Shown here one piece after another: positions 1 to 5,967 of a stretch of 6,330 nt of DNA. The notes under the pieces were generated by a model, which searched no databases, was not told where the DNA came from, and saw only the letters and a list, made by a program, of their open reading frames with translations. The DNA lies in the NCBI GenBank assembly GCA_005788585.1, contig SYBY01000130.1, positions 1-6,330 of the forward strand. Direction: 5' to 3'. The translations under genes were made by a program, and so were the position numbers. Source of the DNA: Actinomycetota bacterium (GTDB lineage: Bacteria > Actinomycetota > Thermoleophilia > Solirubrobacterales > Solirubrobacteraceae). Numbering within the stretch: position 1 is the stretch's first letter; each line of letters starts with the position of its first letter.

Positions 1-110
1 AGCGCCTTCTCGACCTGCTTGCGCAGGCCCACGCGATCGAGCAGATCGGACTCGGCCAGCGTGCGTACGGCGCGCAGCGCGAGTCCCATGCTCTTGTCGG
101 CGGTGGTCAC
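1..110 (-). CDS. N-terminus of a probable acyl-CoA dehydrogenase (partial, runs off left edge)
   Basis: Only 36 codons plus two bases are inside the window. The chosen GTG start at 110-108 has AGGAGA at 123-118, 7 nt upstream, a good ribosome binding site. An in-frame ATG at 89-87 has no such site and is less likely. The peptide begins MTTADKSMGLALRAVRTLAE and continues with a DLLDRVGLRKQVEKA-like stretch. This amphipathic opening with a 'DR.GLRK..E' motif resembles, from memory, the N-terminal extension of some actinobacterial acyl-CoA dehydrogenases that precedes the FAD-binding dehydrogenase fold. None of the catalytic domain is visible, so the call rests on a short motif plus context. The context is supportive: the other beta-oxidation steps are encoded in the operon at 1600-5828, and this gene's upstream region carries the same operator as that operon. 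If the call is right, it would perform the first FAD-dependent 2,3-dehydrogenation of acyl-CoA. Confidence 0.5.
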   Translation of the reverse strand, partial: MTTADKSMGLALRAVRTLAESDLLDRVGLRKQVEKA

Positions 111-146
111 GTCTCAGTCTCCTGGTCGGCGGGAACGACCGAGAGG

Positions 147-176
147 TTACCTCGGTATAAATTTCTATGCAAGTAA
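147..176. promoter_or_regulatory. Operator site A, imperfect 30-bp palindrome in the divergent region
   Basis: The site has TTAC and GTAA ends around a central AAATTT, with 20 of 30 positions symmetric about 161.5. It matches site B at 5842-5871 over positions 146-176: 26 of 31 bases are identical and no gaps are needed. A smaller palindrome, TACC-TC-GGTA (148-157), forms its left part. An offset inverted repeat, CTCGGT (151-156) with ACCGAG (176-181), could give a second binding register. Read on the minus strand, TAGAAA (167-162) is a plausible -10 box for the gene starting at 110. That would place transcription start near 154 and keep the AGGAGA site in the leader. A repressor bound here would cover that promoter. 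On the plus strand TATAAA (156-161) could also serve the phosphodiesterase gene at 285. Binding by the TetR protein encoded at 5178-5828 is inferred from the matching copy in front of its own gene. Confidence 0.72.
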
Positions 177-284
177 CCGAGATGTGATTTCGGCTTCTCC
201 GGACGTTCACGGACCGGTCACAGCGCGGGACAGCGTGGCTGGAACGCTCCGCGCGCCGGTCCCCGTTCCCCCCGAAAGGACCCC

Positions 285-1541
285 ATGTCCCAGACGTCCC
301 GCGCGCTGGCGGCGCTGACCGCTGTCGCGGCGGCGCTCGCGCTCGCCCCTGCCTCCGCGAACGCCGCGCTGCCCCGCTCCGCCGACGCCCTCCTGCCCTA
401 CCCGGGCGAGGAGATCACGCTCATCAACCACCGCGGGCTGTCGCCCGGATTCCCCGAGAACACCCTCGCGGCGTTCCGCAACTCGGTCGCCCTCGGTGTC
501 GACGCGATCGAGATCGACATGCGCGCGACGAAGGACGGCGAGATCGTGATCATGCACGACACGACCGTCGACCGGACGACGGACGGGACGGGCGCGGTCA
601 GCGACCTCACGCTCGAGCAGATCAAGGCGCTCGACGCGGGTGGGGGAGAGCGCGTCCCGACGTACGAGGAGTCGCTCGAGGCGGTCAAGGGCACGGGCGT
701 GCGCCTGCTGCTCGACATCAAGACCGCGGCGGTGACCGAGCGCGCGGTGCGGCTGACCGAGGAGCACGACATGGTCGACCAGGTCGTCGTCGGCCCGCGC
801 ACCGTGGCGAACCTGCAGTCGTTCAAGGCGCTGAACCCGGACCTCACGACGCTCGGCTTCATCGCGACGCCCGCCGACGCGACGCCGATGATCGAGGCTG
901 GCGTCGACTACATCCGTCTATGGCCGTACTGGATCCTGCCGTCCCGCGATGACGAGGCGTGCAAGGCCGACTACGCGGCGCGGGTCGCGGCGTTCGAGCG
1001 CGGCGAGCGTGACCACCCGGGCTCGGCGTCATGCATCGTGCAGGACGTCGTCGACCAGGGCACACCCGTGTGGTCGACGGTCAACGACCTGAACTACGAG
1101 GGCATGGACGAGCTGCTGCAGCTCGGCGCGACGGGCCTGCTGTCCGACCTGCCGGCCGAGATGGACCGGCTGCTCGACGACATCGATGCCAAGCGGATGG
1201 CGTCGGCCACCGCGCAGGTGGGCGCGCTGACGGCGGCGGTGCGGCCGGCGGCGAATCCGCGGCGGCTGGTGTCCCGGCAGCTTGCGCTGCTGGGTCGTCT
1301 GCTGCGCGACCCGGGTGCCGCGTCGGCGGTCAACGCGGAGCTGAAGGCGCTGTCGCGTGACTACGCCCGGGCGGCGTCGGCCCAGGGTGCGCTCACGCGG
1401 GCTGCACGGCAGCTCGGCCGGGGCGACGTCGCGGGTGCGTGCTCCGCGCTGGCGGTCGTCGCCGAGCGGCTCGAAGGCGTGGCCGACCACGGCTGGGAGG
1501 CGCGCGAGATCCGGCGGACGCTGGCCTGCGCGGCGGCCTAG
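285..1541 (+). CDS. Secreted glycerophosphodiester phosphodiesterase with C-terminal helical extension
   Basis: This 418-residue protein would hydrolyse glycerophosphodiesters (deacylated phospholipids) to glycerol 3-phosphate and an alcohol, outside the cytoplasmic membrane. Residues 1-27 form a signal peptide: a short polar start with an arginine, a hydrophobic Ala/Leu stretch, and an A-N-A cleavage motif before residue 28. The GDPD TIM barrel spans about 44-300. It shows the INHRG motif (His49, Arg50), PENT (57-60), EID (Glu76, Asp78, metal ligands), HD (His91, second catalytic histidine), LLDIK (Asp144, Lys146) and a closing GLLSDLP (284-290). Residues 305-418 are an Ala/Arg-rich, predicted helical extension beyond the usual domain, with Cys386 and Cys415; I do not recognise it. 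The ATG has AAAGGA 4 nt upstream. The gene diverges from the left-edge gene across site A and converges on the hydratase gene. Family assignment is firm; the physiological substrate is not known. Confidence 0.93.
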   Translation: MSQTSRALAALTAVAAALALAPASANAALPRSADALLPYPGEEITLINHRGLSPGFPENTLAAFRNSVALGVDAIEIDMRATKDGEIVIMHDTTVDRTTDGTGAVSDLTLEQIKALDAGGGERVPTYEESLEAVKGTGVRLLLDIKTAAVTERAVRLTEEHDMVDQVVVGPRTVANLQSFKALNPDLTTLGFIATPADATPMIEAGVDYIRLWPYWILPSRDDEACKADYAARVAAFERGERDHPGSASCIVQDVVDQGTPVWSTVNDLNYEGMDELLQLGATGLLSDLPAEMDRLLDDIDAKRMASATAQVGALTAAVRPAANPRRLVSRQLALLGRLLRDPGAASAVNAELKALSRDYARAASAQGALTRAARQLGRGDVAGACSALAVVAERLEGVADHGWEAREIRRTLACAAA

Positions 1542-1549
1542 ACGCGATC

Positions 1550-1589
1550 GACGTCAGGAAGCGGTCGCCTGGCGACCGCTTCCTGCGTC
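1550..1589. terminator. Bidirectional hairpin terminator between convergent genes
   Basis: A perfect 14-bp stem (1555-1568 paired with 1572-1585; arm CAGGAAGCGGTCGC) closes a 3-nt CTG loop. Four further pairs follow after a single bulged T at 1554: GACG 1550-1553 with CGTC 1586-1589. It sits 8 nt after the phosphodiesterase stop and 10 nt after the hydratase stop, which is read from the other strand, so one structure can serve both transcripts. There is no U-tract on either side, as is common for hairpin terminators in high-GC actinobacteria. Confidence 0.85.
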
Positions 1590-1599
1590 AGGTCCGGGC

Positions 1600-2487
1600 C
1601 TAGCGCTTCTTCGCCGCCACCTGGACGACCGTCCCGTCCAGGTGCGGGGTGCCCTTGCGGGCATTGCGGACGGCGAAGCGGATGCCGTCCTTGCTGATCT
1701 CCTCACCGAACGTGACCTTGCTCGGCAGCGGGATCGGCTTGCGGAACTGCACGTCGACCTTGTAGGCGTCGGGCAGGACCGACTCCAGCGCGGCCAGGCA
1801 GCGCGCCTTCGTCCACATGCCGTGGATGATCGCCTTGTTGAACCCGAGCGGCTTGGCCGTCAGGTCGTACAGGTGGATCGGGTTGCGGTCCCCGGACGCC
1901 GAGGCGTACCGGCGGCCCAGCCCGCCCTCCAGGCGCCACGTGGCGCTGACTGGCGGGTCCTCGACCTTCTCGTGCTCGACCTTCAGCGACGGGTCGCCCT
2001 TGCCCAGGCGCAGGTACGTCGACACGCCCTCCCACACGATGGTCCGGCCGGCCTTCGCCTGCGCGACCATGTCGAACTGCTTGCCCTTCGCGTGCGGGCG
2101 CAGCTTCGACGCGGTGACCTTGATCGACAGCGTCTCGCTCATGCTCACGGGACGGTGCTGCGTGATCGTGTTGTTGACGTGCACGAGGCCCACGGCGCCG
2201 AACGGGAAGTTCGGCTCGCCCATGAGCGCCATGTGCAGCGGGAACGCCAGCACGTGGATGTACGTCGACGGGACCGCGTCGCGCAGCGTGAAGCCGCAGA
2301 CGCGGTTGTACGCCGCCAGCGCCTTCGCGTCGAACGTGACCTCGGGCATGACGAGCTCGAGCTCCGGCACGTCCTTGCCCGAGCCCGGGACGAACGGCAG
2401 CATCGACGCGCCCGGGATCATCGGGAGCGCCGCCTTGGCGTACAGCGGCAGGATGGAGGGCGGGCCCGAGAGCTCTCGCGTCGCCAT
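1600..2487 (-). CDS. htdX: MaoC-family (R)-specific enoyl-CoA/ACP hydratase, HtdX-like
   Basis: This 295-residue protein is a predicted cytoplasmic double-hotdog hydratase that interconverts trans-2-enoyl and (R)-3-hydroxyacyl thioesters. The C-terminal hotdog carries the hydratase-2 motif: YASASGDRNPIHL at 194-206 with Asp200, Asn202 and His205 as the catalytic-site residues, followed by GFNKAIIHGM ending at 224. The N-terminal half (about 45-165) is the second, non-catalytic hotdog that shapes the acyl tunnel in this family. Length and layout agree with mycobacterial HtdX (about 280 residues), whose gene is also next to fabG4. The ATG lies 4 nt after the reductase stop codon. A G-rich stretch ending in AGGA overlaps that stop and may act as the ribosome site, so translation is probably coupled. 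It is the last gene of the operon and ends just before the shared terminator. The symbol is given by family and synteny. The direction used in vivo (degradation or chain extension) cannot be told from sequence. Confidence 0.9.
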   Translation of the reverse strand: MATRELSGPPSILPLYAKAALPMIPGASMLPFVPGSGKDVPELELVMPEVTFDAKALAAYNRVCGFTLRDAVPSTYIHVLAFPLHMALMGEPNFPFGAVGLVHVNNTITQHRPVSMSETLSIKVTASKLRPHAKGKQFDMVAQAKAGRTIVWEGVSTYLRLGKGDPSLKVEHEKVEDPPVSATWRLEGGLGRRYASASGDRNPIHLYDLTAKPLGFNKAIIHGMWTKARCLAALESVLPDAYKVDVQFRKPIPLPSKVTFGEEISKDGIRFAVRNARKGTPHLDGTVVQVAAKKR

Positions 2488-2491
2488 CGTC

Positions 2492-3892
2492 CTACGCCCC
2501 CAGCAGCATCTGGCCGCAGACGCGCACGACGTTGCCGTTCAGGCCGCCGGACGCCGAGCTGGCGTACCAGGCGATCGTCTCGGCGACGTCGATCGGCAGG
2601 CCGCCCTGGTTCATCGAGTTCAGGCGGCGGCCCGGCTCGCGCACGGCGATCGGCATCGCGGCCGTCATCTGCGTCTCGATGACGCCCGGGGCGACGGCGT
2701 TGATCGTGATGCCGCGCTCGGCGACGACCGGGGCCATCGACTCGACCATGCCGATCACGCCCGCCTTCGACGTGGCGTAGTTGGTCTGGCCGCGGTTGCC
2801 CGCGATGCCCGCCATCGACGAGACGCCGATGATGCGCCCGCCCGACGGGATGCGCTTGCCCTTCAGCAGGGCGTCGTTGATGCGCTCCTCGCTGGAGAGG
2901 TTGATGTCGAGCACCGACTGCCAGCGGTCCTCCGGCATCTTCGCCAGCGTGCGGTCGCGCGTGACGCCCGCGTTGTGCACGACGAGGTCCACCCCCGCCT
3001 TGAAGTGCGCCGCCAGGACCTTCGGGGCGTCGTCGGAGGTGATGTCGAGCTCGATCGCCTCGCCGTCGAGCCGGTCGGTGACCTTCTTGAGGTCCGCACC
3101 GAGCTGCGGGATGTCGAGGCCGACGACCGACGCGCCATCGCGCGCCAGCGTCTCGATGATCGCCTCGCCGATACCGCGCGACGCGCCGGTGACGAGGGCC
3201 GTCTTGCCGGCGAGCGGACGCTCCCAGTCGATGTCGGCGGGGACCGGCTGGCCGGGCGTGACGCGCGCGACCTGGCCGGACACGTACGCCGACTTCGGCG
3301 AGAGGAAGAACCGCAGCGTCGAGCCGATCAGGTCCTCGGCGCCCGGCGCGACGTAGACGAGCTGGGCCGTCGCGCCCTTGCCGATCTCCTTGCCCAGCGA
3401 CCGGGTGAAGCCCTCCAGCGCGCGCTGCGCCGTGTGCTCACGCGGGTCCTTCGTGTCCTCCGGCGGCGTGCCCAGGACGAGCACGCGGCCCGAGCTCTGC
3501 ACCTTGCGCACCGACGGGTGGAAGAACCGCTGCAGCTCGACGAGCTCGGCGGAGTCCTTGATGCCGGTCGCGTCGAACACGAGGCCCTTGAAGCGACGGT
3601 CGCCGCCGGCCTCCGGGTTGAACACCGACGCGTCGAGGCCGGCGTCCGCCGCGGCGCTGCGCAGCTCGGGCGCCAGCGTCGTGGCGGTGTCGATCTTCGC
3701 CTCGCCCAGCACCGCGGCGATGGACGACGAGAGACGCCCGCCCGGCGCAGCGCCGACGAGCACCTGGCCCTTGACGACCGGCTGGCCCGGGGCGTACCGG
3801 TCCAGCGCCGTCGGCTGCGGGAGCCCGACGCGCTTGGCGATGAACCCGCCCGGAGGCGAGTTGACGATCTGGGTGTACAGGTCCTGGCTCAC
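2492..3892 (-). CDS. fabG4: High-molecular-weight 3-oxoacyl-ACP/CoA reductase, FabG4-type SDR
   Basis: This 466-residue protein is nearly twice the length of ordinary FabG and matches the high-molecular-weight FabG4 class. Residues 1 to about 215 form the N-terminal flavodoxin-like domain known for that class, without an obvious catalytic motif. The C-terminal half is a classical short-chain dehydrogenase: TGASRGIG nucleotide loop at 235-242, Asp260 at the end of the second strand (favouring NAD(H)), NAG at 307-309, Asn331, Ser359, and Tyr372/Lys376 in YATSK. It ends VVRVCGQMLLGA, a tail very like mycobacterial FabG4. It would interconvert 3-oxoacyl and (R)-3-hydroxyacyl thioesters, pairing stereochemically with the MaoC hydratase downstream. 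The GTG start at 3892-3890 overlaps the thiolase stop as GTGA, so translational coupling is expected. An open frame continues upstream to 4621, but that stretch lies antiparallel in frame over the thiolase gene and has no protein-like character, so the GTG is preferred. Confidence 0.93.
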   Translation of the reverse strand: MSQDLYTQIVNSPPGGFIAKRVGLPQPTALDRYAPGQPVVKGQVLVGAAPGGRLSSSIAAVLGEAKIDTATTLAPELRSAAADAGLDASVFNPEAGGDRRFKGLVFDATGIKDSAELVELQRFFHPSVRKVQSSGRVLVLGTPPEDTKDPREHTAQRALEGFTRSLGKEIGKGATAQLVYVAPGAEDLIGSTLRFFLSPKSAYVSGQVARVTPGQPVPADIDWERPLAGKTALVTGASRGIGEAIIETLARDGASVVGLDIPQLGADLKKVTDRLDGEAIELDITSDDAPKVLAAHFKAGVDLVVHNAGVTRDRTLAKMPEDRWQSVLDINLSSEERINDALLKGKRIPSGGRIIGVSSMAGIAGNRGQTNYATSKAGVIGMVESMAPVVAERGITINAVAPGVIETQMTAAMPIAVREPGRRLNSMNQGGLPIDVAETIAWYASSASGGLNGNVVRVCGQMLLGA

Positions 3893-5181
3893 TTGGCTCC
3901 CCCTGCGGACTCGAGAATGGCGACGACGCCCTGACCGGCGGCGGCGCAGATGCTGATGACCCCGCGGCCCGAGCCGCGCTCGGACAGCTCCTTCGCCAGG
4001 CCGGCGACGATGCGCCCGCCCGTGGCGGCGAAGGGATGGCCGGCGGCCAGCGAGCCGCCGTTGATGTTGAGCTTCTCGGTGTCGATCGACCCGAGCGGCG
4101 CCGAGCGGCCCAGGCGCTCCTTGCAGAACACCGGGTCCTCCCACGCGGCGAGCGTGCACAGGACCTGCGCGGCGAACGCCTCGTGGATCTCGTAGATGTC
4201 GAAGTCCTGCAGCGTGATCCCGGCGCGGTCGAGCATCGTCGGCATCGCGTACGCGGGCGCCATGAGCAGGCCCTCGCGCTTGTGGACGTGGTCGATCGCG
4301 GCCGTCTGCGCCTCGGTGATGTAGGCGAGGATCGGCAGGTTGCGCGCCTTGGCCCACTCCTCGCTGGCGAGCAGCACCACGGAGGCGCCGTCGGACAGCG
4401 GGGTGGAGTTCGCCGCGGTCATCGTGCCCTCGGGGCCACCGAAGACCGGCTTGAGCTTGGCGAGCTTCTCCGGGGTCGAGCCGGGGCGCAGGTTCTGATC
4501 GCGCTCCAGGCCGAGGTACGGGGTCAGGAGGTCGTCCTGGAAGCCCTTGTCGTAGGCGGCGGCCAGGGCGTTGTGGCTGCGGATGGTCAGCTCGTCCTGC
4601 GCCTCGCGGGTGATGCCCCACTCGGACGCCATGATCGCGCAGTGCTCGCCCATCGAGAGGCCGGTGCGCGGCTCCTGGTTGGCCGGGATCGCGGGCTTGA
4701 TCATGCCCGGGCGAAGGCGGGTCAGGAGCTTCAGGCGACCCGCCGTGTCCGGGATGCGGTTGGCGTCGAGGAGGACCTCGCGGAGGTCGTCGTTCAGCGC
4801 CAGCGGCGCGTCGGACGTGGTGTCGACGCCGCCGGCGATGCCGGCGTCGATCTGGCCGAGCGCGATCTTGTTCGCGACGGCGATCGTCGTCTCCATGCCG
4901 CTGCCGCAGGCCTGCTGGACGTCGTACGCCGGGGTCTCCGGGGCGAGCTTGCTGCCGAGGACGACCTCGCGGGTGAGGTCACGGTCACGCGGGTGCTTCA
5001 GGACGGCGCCGGCGACGACCTCGCCGAGCGTCTCGCCCTGGAGGTTGTAGCGCTCGATGAGCCCGTCGAGGGCGGCGGCGAGCATGTCGCTGTTCGACGC
5101 ATGCGCGTACGGGCCGTTCGATCGCGCGAACGGGATCCGGTTGCCGCCGACGACGGCGACGCGGCGCACGGTGGGAGTCAT
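3889..5181 (-). CDS. fadA2: Acetyl-CoA acyltransferase (thiolase), FadA2/FadI type
   Basis: This 430-residue thiolase would cleave 3-oxoacyl-CoA with CoA to acetyl-CoA and a shortened acyl-CoA, or run the reverse condensation. The nucleophile Cys92 lies in QACGSG. His333 is in EIHEAFA, and GHPFAATGGR starts at 381 with His382. The second catalytic cysteine is Cys412 in CAAAGQG, which differs from the classical CxGGGxG loop but resembles the FadI/FadA2 branch. The long insertion around 131-180, including EPRTGLSMGEH, is also typical of that branch, as is the total length (about 436-440). The ATG at 5181-5179 is preceded by AGGAGA at 5196-5191, 9 nt upstream, and overlaps the tetR stop as ATGA. 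The frame is open upstream to 5301, but those 40 residues overlap tetR and are not thiolase-like. It is the second gene of the operon, followed by a GTGA overlap with the reductase. A role in fatty-acid beta-oxidation is inferred from family and neighbours. Confidence 0.94.
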   Translation of the reverse strand: MTPTVRRVAVVGGNRIPFARSNGPYAHASNSDMLAAALDGLIERYNLQGETLGEVVAGAVLKHPRDRDLTREVVLGSKLAPETPAYDVQQACGSGMETTIAVANKIALGQIDAGIAGGVDTTSDAPLALNDDLREVLLDANRIPDTAGRLKLLTRLRPGMIKPAIPANQEPRTGLSMGEHCAIMASEWGITREAQDELTIRSHNALAAAYDKGFQDDLLTPYLGLERDQNLRPGSTPEKLAKLKPVFGGPEGTMTAANSTPLSDGASVVLLASEEWAKARNLPILAYITEAQTAAIDHVHKREGLLMAPAYAMPTMLDRAGITLQDFDIYEIHEAFAAQVLCTLAAWEDPVFCKERLGRSAPLGSIDTEKLNINGGSLAAGHPFAATGGRIVAGLAKELSERGSGRGVISICAAAGQGVVAILESAGGAK

Positions 5182-5828
5182 GGGTTGGGTTCTCCTGATG
5201 TGGTGTCTGGGAGTTCGGAGACCTGCCGGAGGCCCGGCTGGATGGTCGCGATGAGAAGTTCGGCCGCGTAGTTGGCCGGGATGGCCTCGGAGCGCAGCCA
5301 CCAGCGTGCGGTGGCCTCGACCGCGCCGAGAATGGCGGTGGACAGCACCTCGGTCTCGACGCGGACCTGCTCACGCTGCTCCGGCGGGAACTGCTGGAGC
5401 GACGCGCTGGCGACCGCATCGAGGATCTGTTCGCGGTACTGCGCGACACGGTCGGCGATCTCGCCGCTGGCCGGCAGGGTCTCGTCGAAGAGCACCGCCC
5501 ACGAGGCGCGGTCCTGTTCGACGAAGGCGAAGAAGGCGCGGATGCCGTCACCGAGCGCGTCGGCCGGCCGGTTCGCGCCGGCGACGGCGTCGACGATCGT
5601 GGAGACCAGTGCGTCGGCGCTCTGCTCCAGGCACGCGAGGTACAGGCGTTCCTTGTTGCCGAAGTAGTTGTAGAGCAGCGGCTTGGTGACGCCGACGGCG
5701 GCGGCGACGTCGTCCATCGTCACCGCCGTGAACCCGCGCTCGGCGAAGAGCGCATGGGCGGCGGTGAGCGTCTGCTCCATCCGCTCGGCGCGGGGCAGGC
5801 GGGTGCGGGTGGCGGGCGCGGCATCCAC
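5178..5828 (-). CDS. TetR/AcrR-family transcriptional regulator, probable autorepressor of the lipid operon
   Basis: With the GTG start at 5828-5826 the protein has 216 residues, normal for the family. The N-terminal DNA-binding domain (about 12-66) shows RAERMEQTLTAAHALFAERG, then VTMDDVAAAVGVTKPLLYNYF (36-56) with the recognition helix near 47-56, followed by GNKERLY. Residues about 75-205 are the variable helical ligand-binding and dimerisation domain (FFAFVEQD, EVLSTAILGAVEATARWWL), whose ligand cannot be predicted; an acyl-CoA would suit the context. The start is uncertain because no clear Shine-Dalgarno precedes the GTG. The in-frame ATG at 5780 would remove the beginning of helix 1 and is less likely. 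The frame stays open far upstream to 6299, but that stretch crosses the operator and the divergent gene. The gene leads the operon, its stop overlaps the thiolase ATG, and operator site B lies 13 nt upstream, the usual arrangement for an autoregulated TetR gene. Confidence 0.92.
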   Translation of the reverse strand: MDAAPATRTRLPRAERMEQTLTAAHALFAERGFTAVTMDDVAAAVGVTKPLLYNYFGNKERLYLACLEQSADALVSTIVDAVAGANRPADALGDGIRAFFAFVEQDRASWAVLFDETLPASGEIADRVAQYREQILDAVASASLQQFPPEQREQVRVETEVLSTAILGAVEATARWWLRSEAIPANYAAELLIATIQPGLRQVSELPDTTSGEPNP

Positions 5829-5841
5829 GGCGACGCGGATG

Positions 5842-5871
5842 TTACCGAGGTAGAAATTTCTATGCCGGTAA
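5842..5871. promoter_or_regulatory. Operator site B, 30-bp palindrome in front of the tetR operon
   Basis: The sequence is TTACCG, three bases, TAGAAATTTCTA, three bases, CGGTAA. The outer 6-bp arms and the central 12-bp palindrome are perfect, so 24 of 30 positions are symmetric about 5856.5. Inside the left arm, TACC-GA-GGTA (5843-5852) is a further small palindrome. It is the near copy of site A at 147-176. On the minus strand TAGAAA (5862-5857) is a candidate -10 box, matching TATAAT at 4 of 6 positions. Transcription would begin near 5849 and give a leader of about 20 nt before the tetR GTG. I see no convincing -35. A dimer, or pair of dimers, of the TetR protein bound here would block the operon promoter. 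The binding protein is inferred from position. Confidence 0.8.
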
Positions 5872-5872
5872 G

Positions 5873-5906
5873 GTGCCAGCGGTCGGTAAAGCTGGCGCGT
5901 TGGCAC
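5873..5906. repeat. Nested inverted repeats beside operator B
   Basis: GCCAGC (5875-5880) pairs with GCTGGC (5891-5896) across a 10-nt loop. GTGCCA (5873-5878) pairs alternatively with TGGCAC (5901-5906), so the two pairings compete for the same left arm. The loop contains CGGTAA (5884-5889), another copy of the outer half-site of operator B. The region lies upstream of the likely start points of both divergent genes, so it is more likely protein-binding DNA than an RNA structure. Its function is unknown. Confidence 0.4.
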
Positions 5907-5918
5907 TCGAACGTTCGA
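5907..5918. repeat. Perfect 12-bp palindrome TCGAACGTTCGA in the divergent intergenic region
   Basis: The site is fully symmetric and lies 49 nt before the GTG of the plus-strand gene at 5968. It could be an operator for that gene or part of its upstream promoter region. The half-site resembles the actinobacterial LexA box half (CGAAC/GTTCG), but the 4-nt spacer of that box is missing. No regulator can be assigned. Confidence 0.35.
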
Positions 5919-5967
5919 CGGTTGGTCCCTATCGAGGTCGTGACGTTTGTGACAACATGCGGGCCCT

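Noticed and set aside
1550..1589. The perfect hairpin considered as a small RNA gene or attachment site.
   Set aside because: Its position exactly between two convergent stop codons explains it as a shared terminator. No promoter, repeat copy or mobile gene is nearby.
1817..3934. A 705-codon plus-strand open frame opposite the hydratase and reductase genes.
   Set aside because: Long antisense frames are expected in high-GC DNA. The product is rich in Arg, Asp, His and Val without domain motifs, while the minus strand encodes two clear enzymes.
3893..4621. Upstream extension of the reductase frame over the thiolase gene (243 codons).
   Set aside because: The translation is a Pro/Arg/Gly-rich shadow of the thiolase codons. 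The GTG at 3892 overlapping the thiolase stop gives a full-length FabG4-type protein.
4036..5271. A 411-codon plus-strand open frame opposite the thiolase gene.
   Set aside because: It is a GC-driven shadow of the thiolase codons with no recognisable motif.
5907..5918. TCGAACGTTCGA considered as a LexA/SOS box.
   Set aside because: The half-sites resemble the actinobacterial SOS box, but that box needs a 4-nt spacer between CGAAC and GTTCG. Here the halves abut, so damage-response control cannot be claimed.
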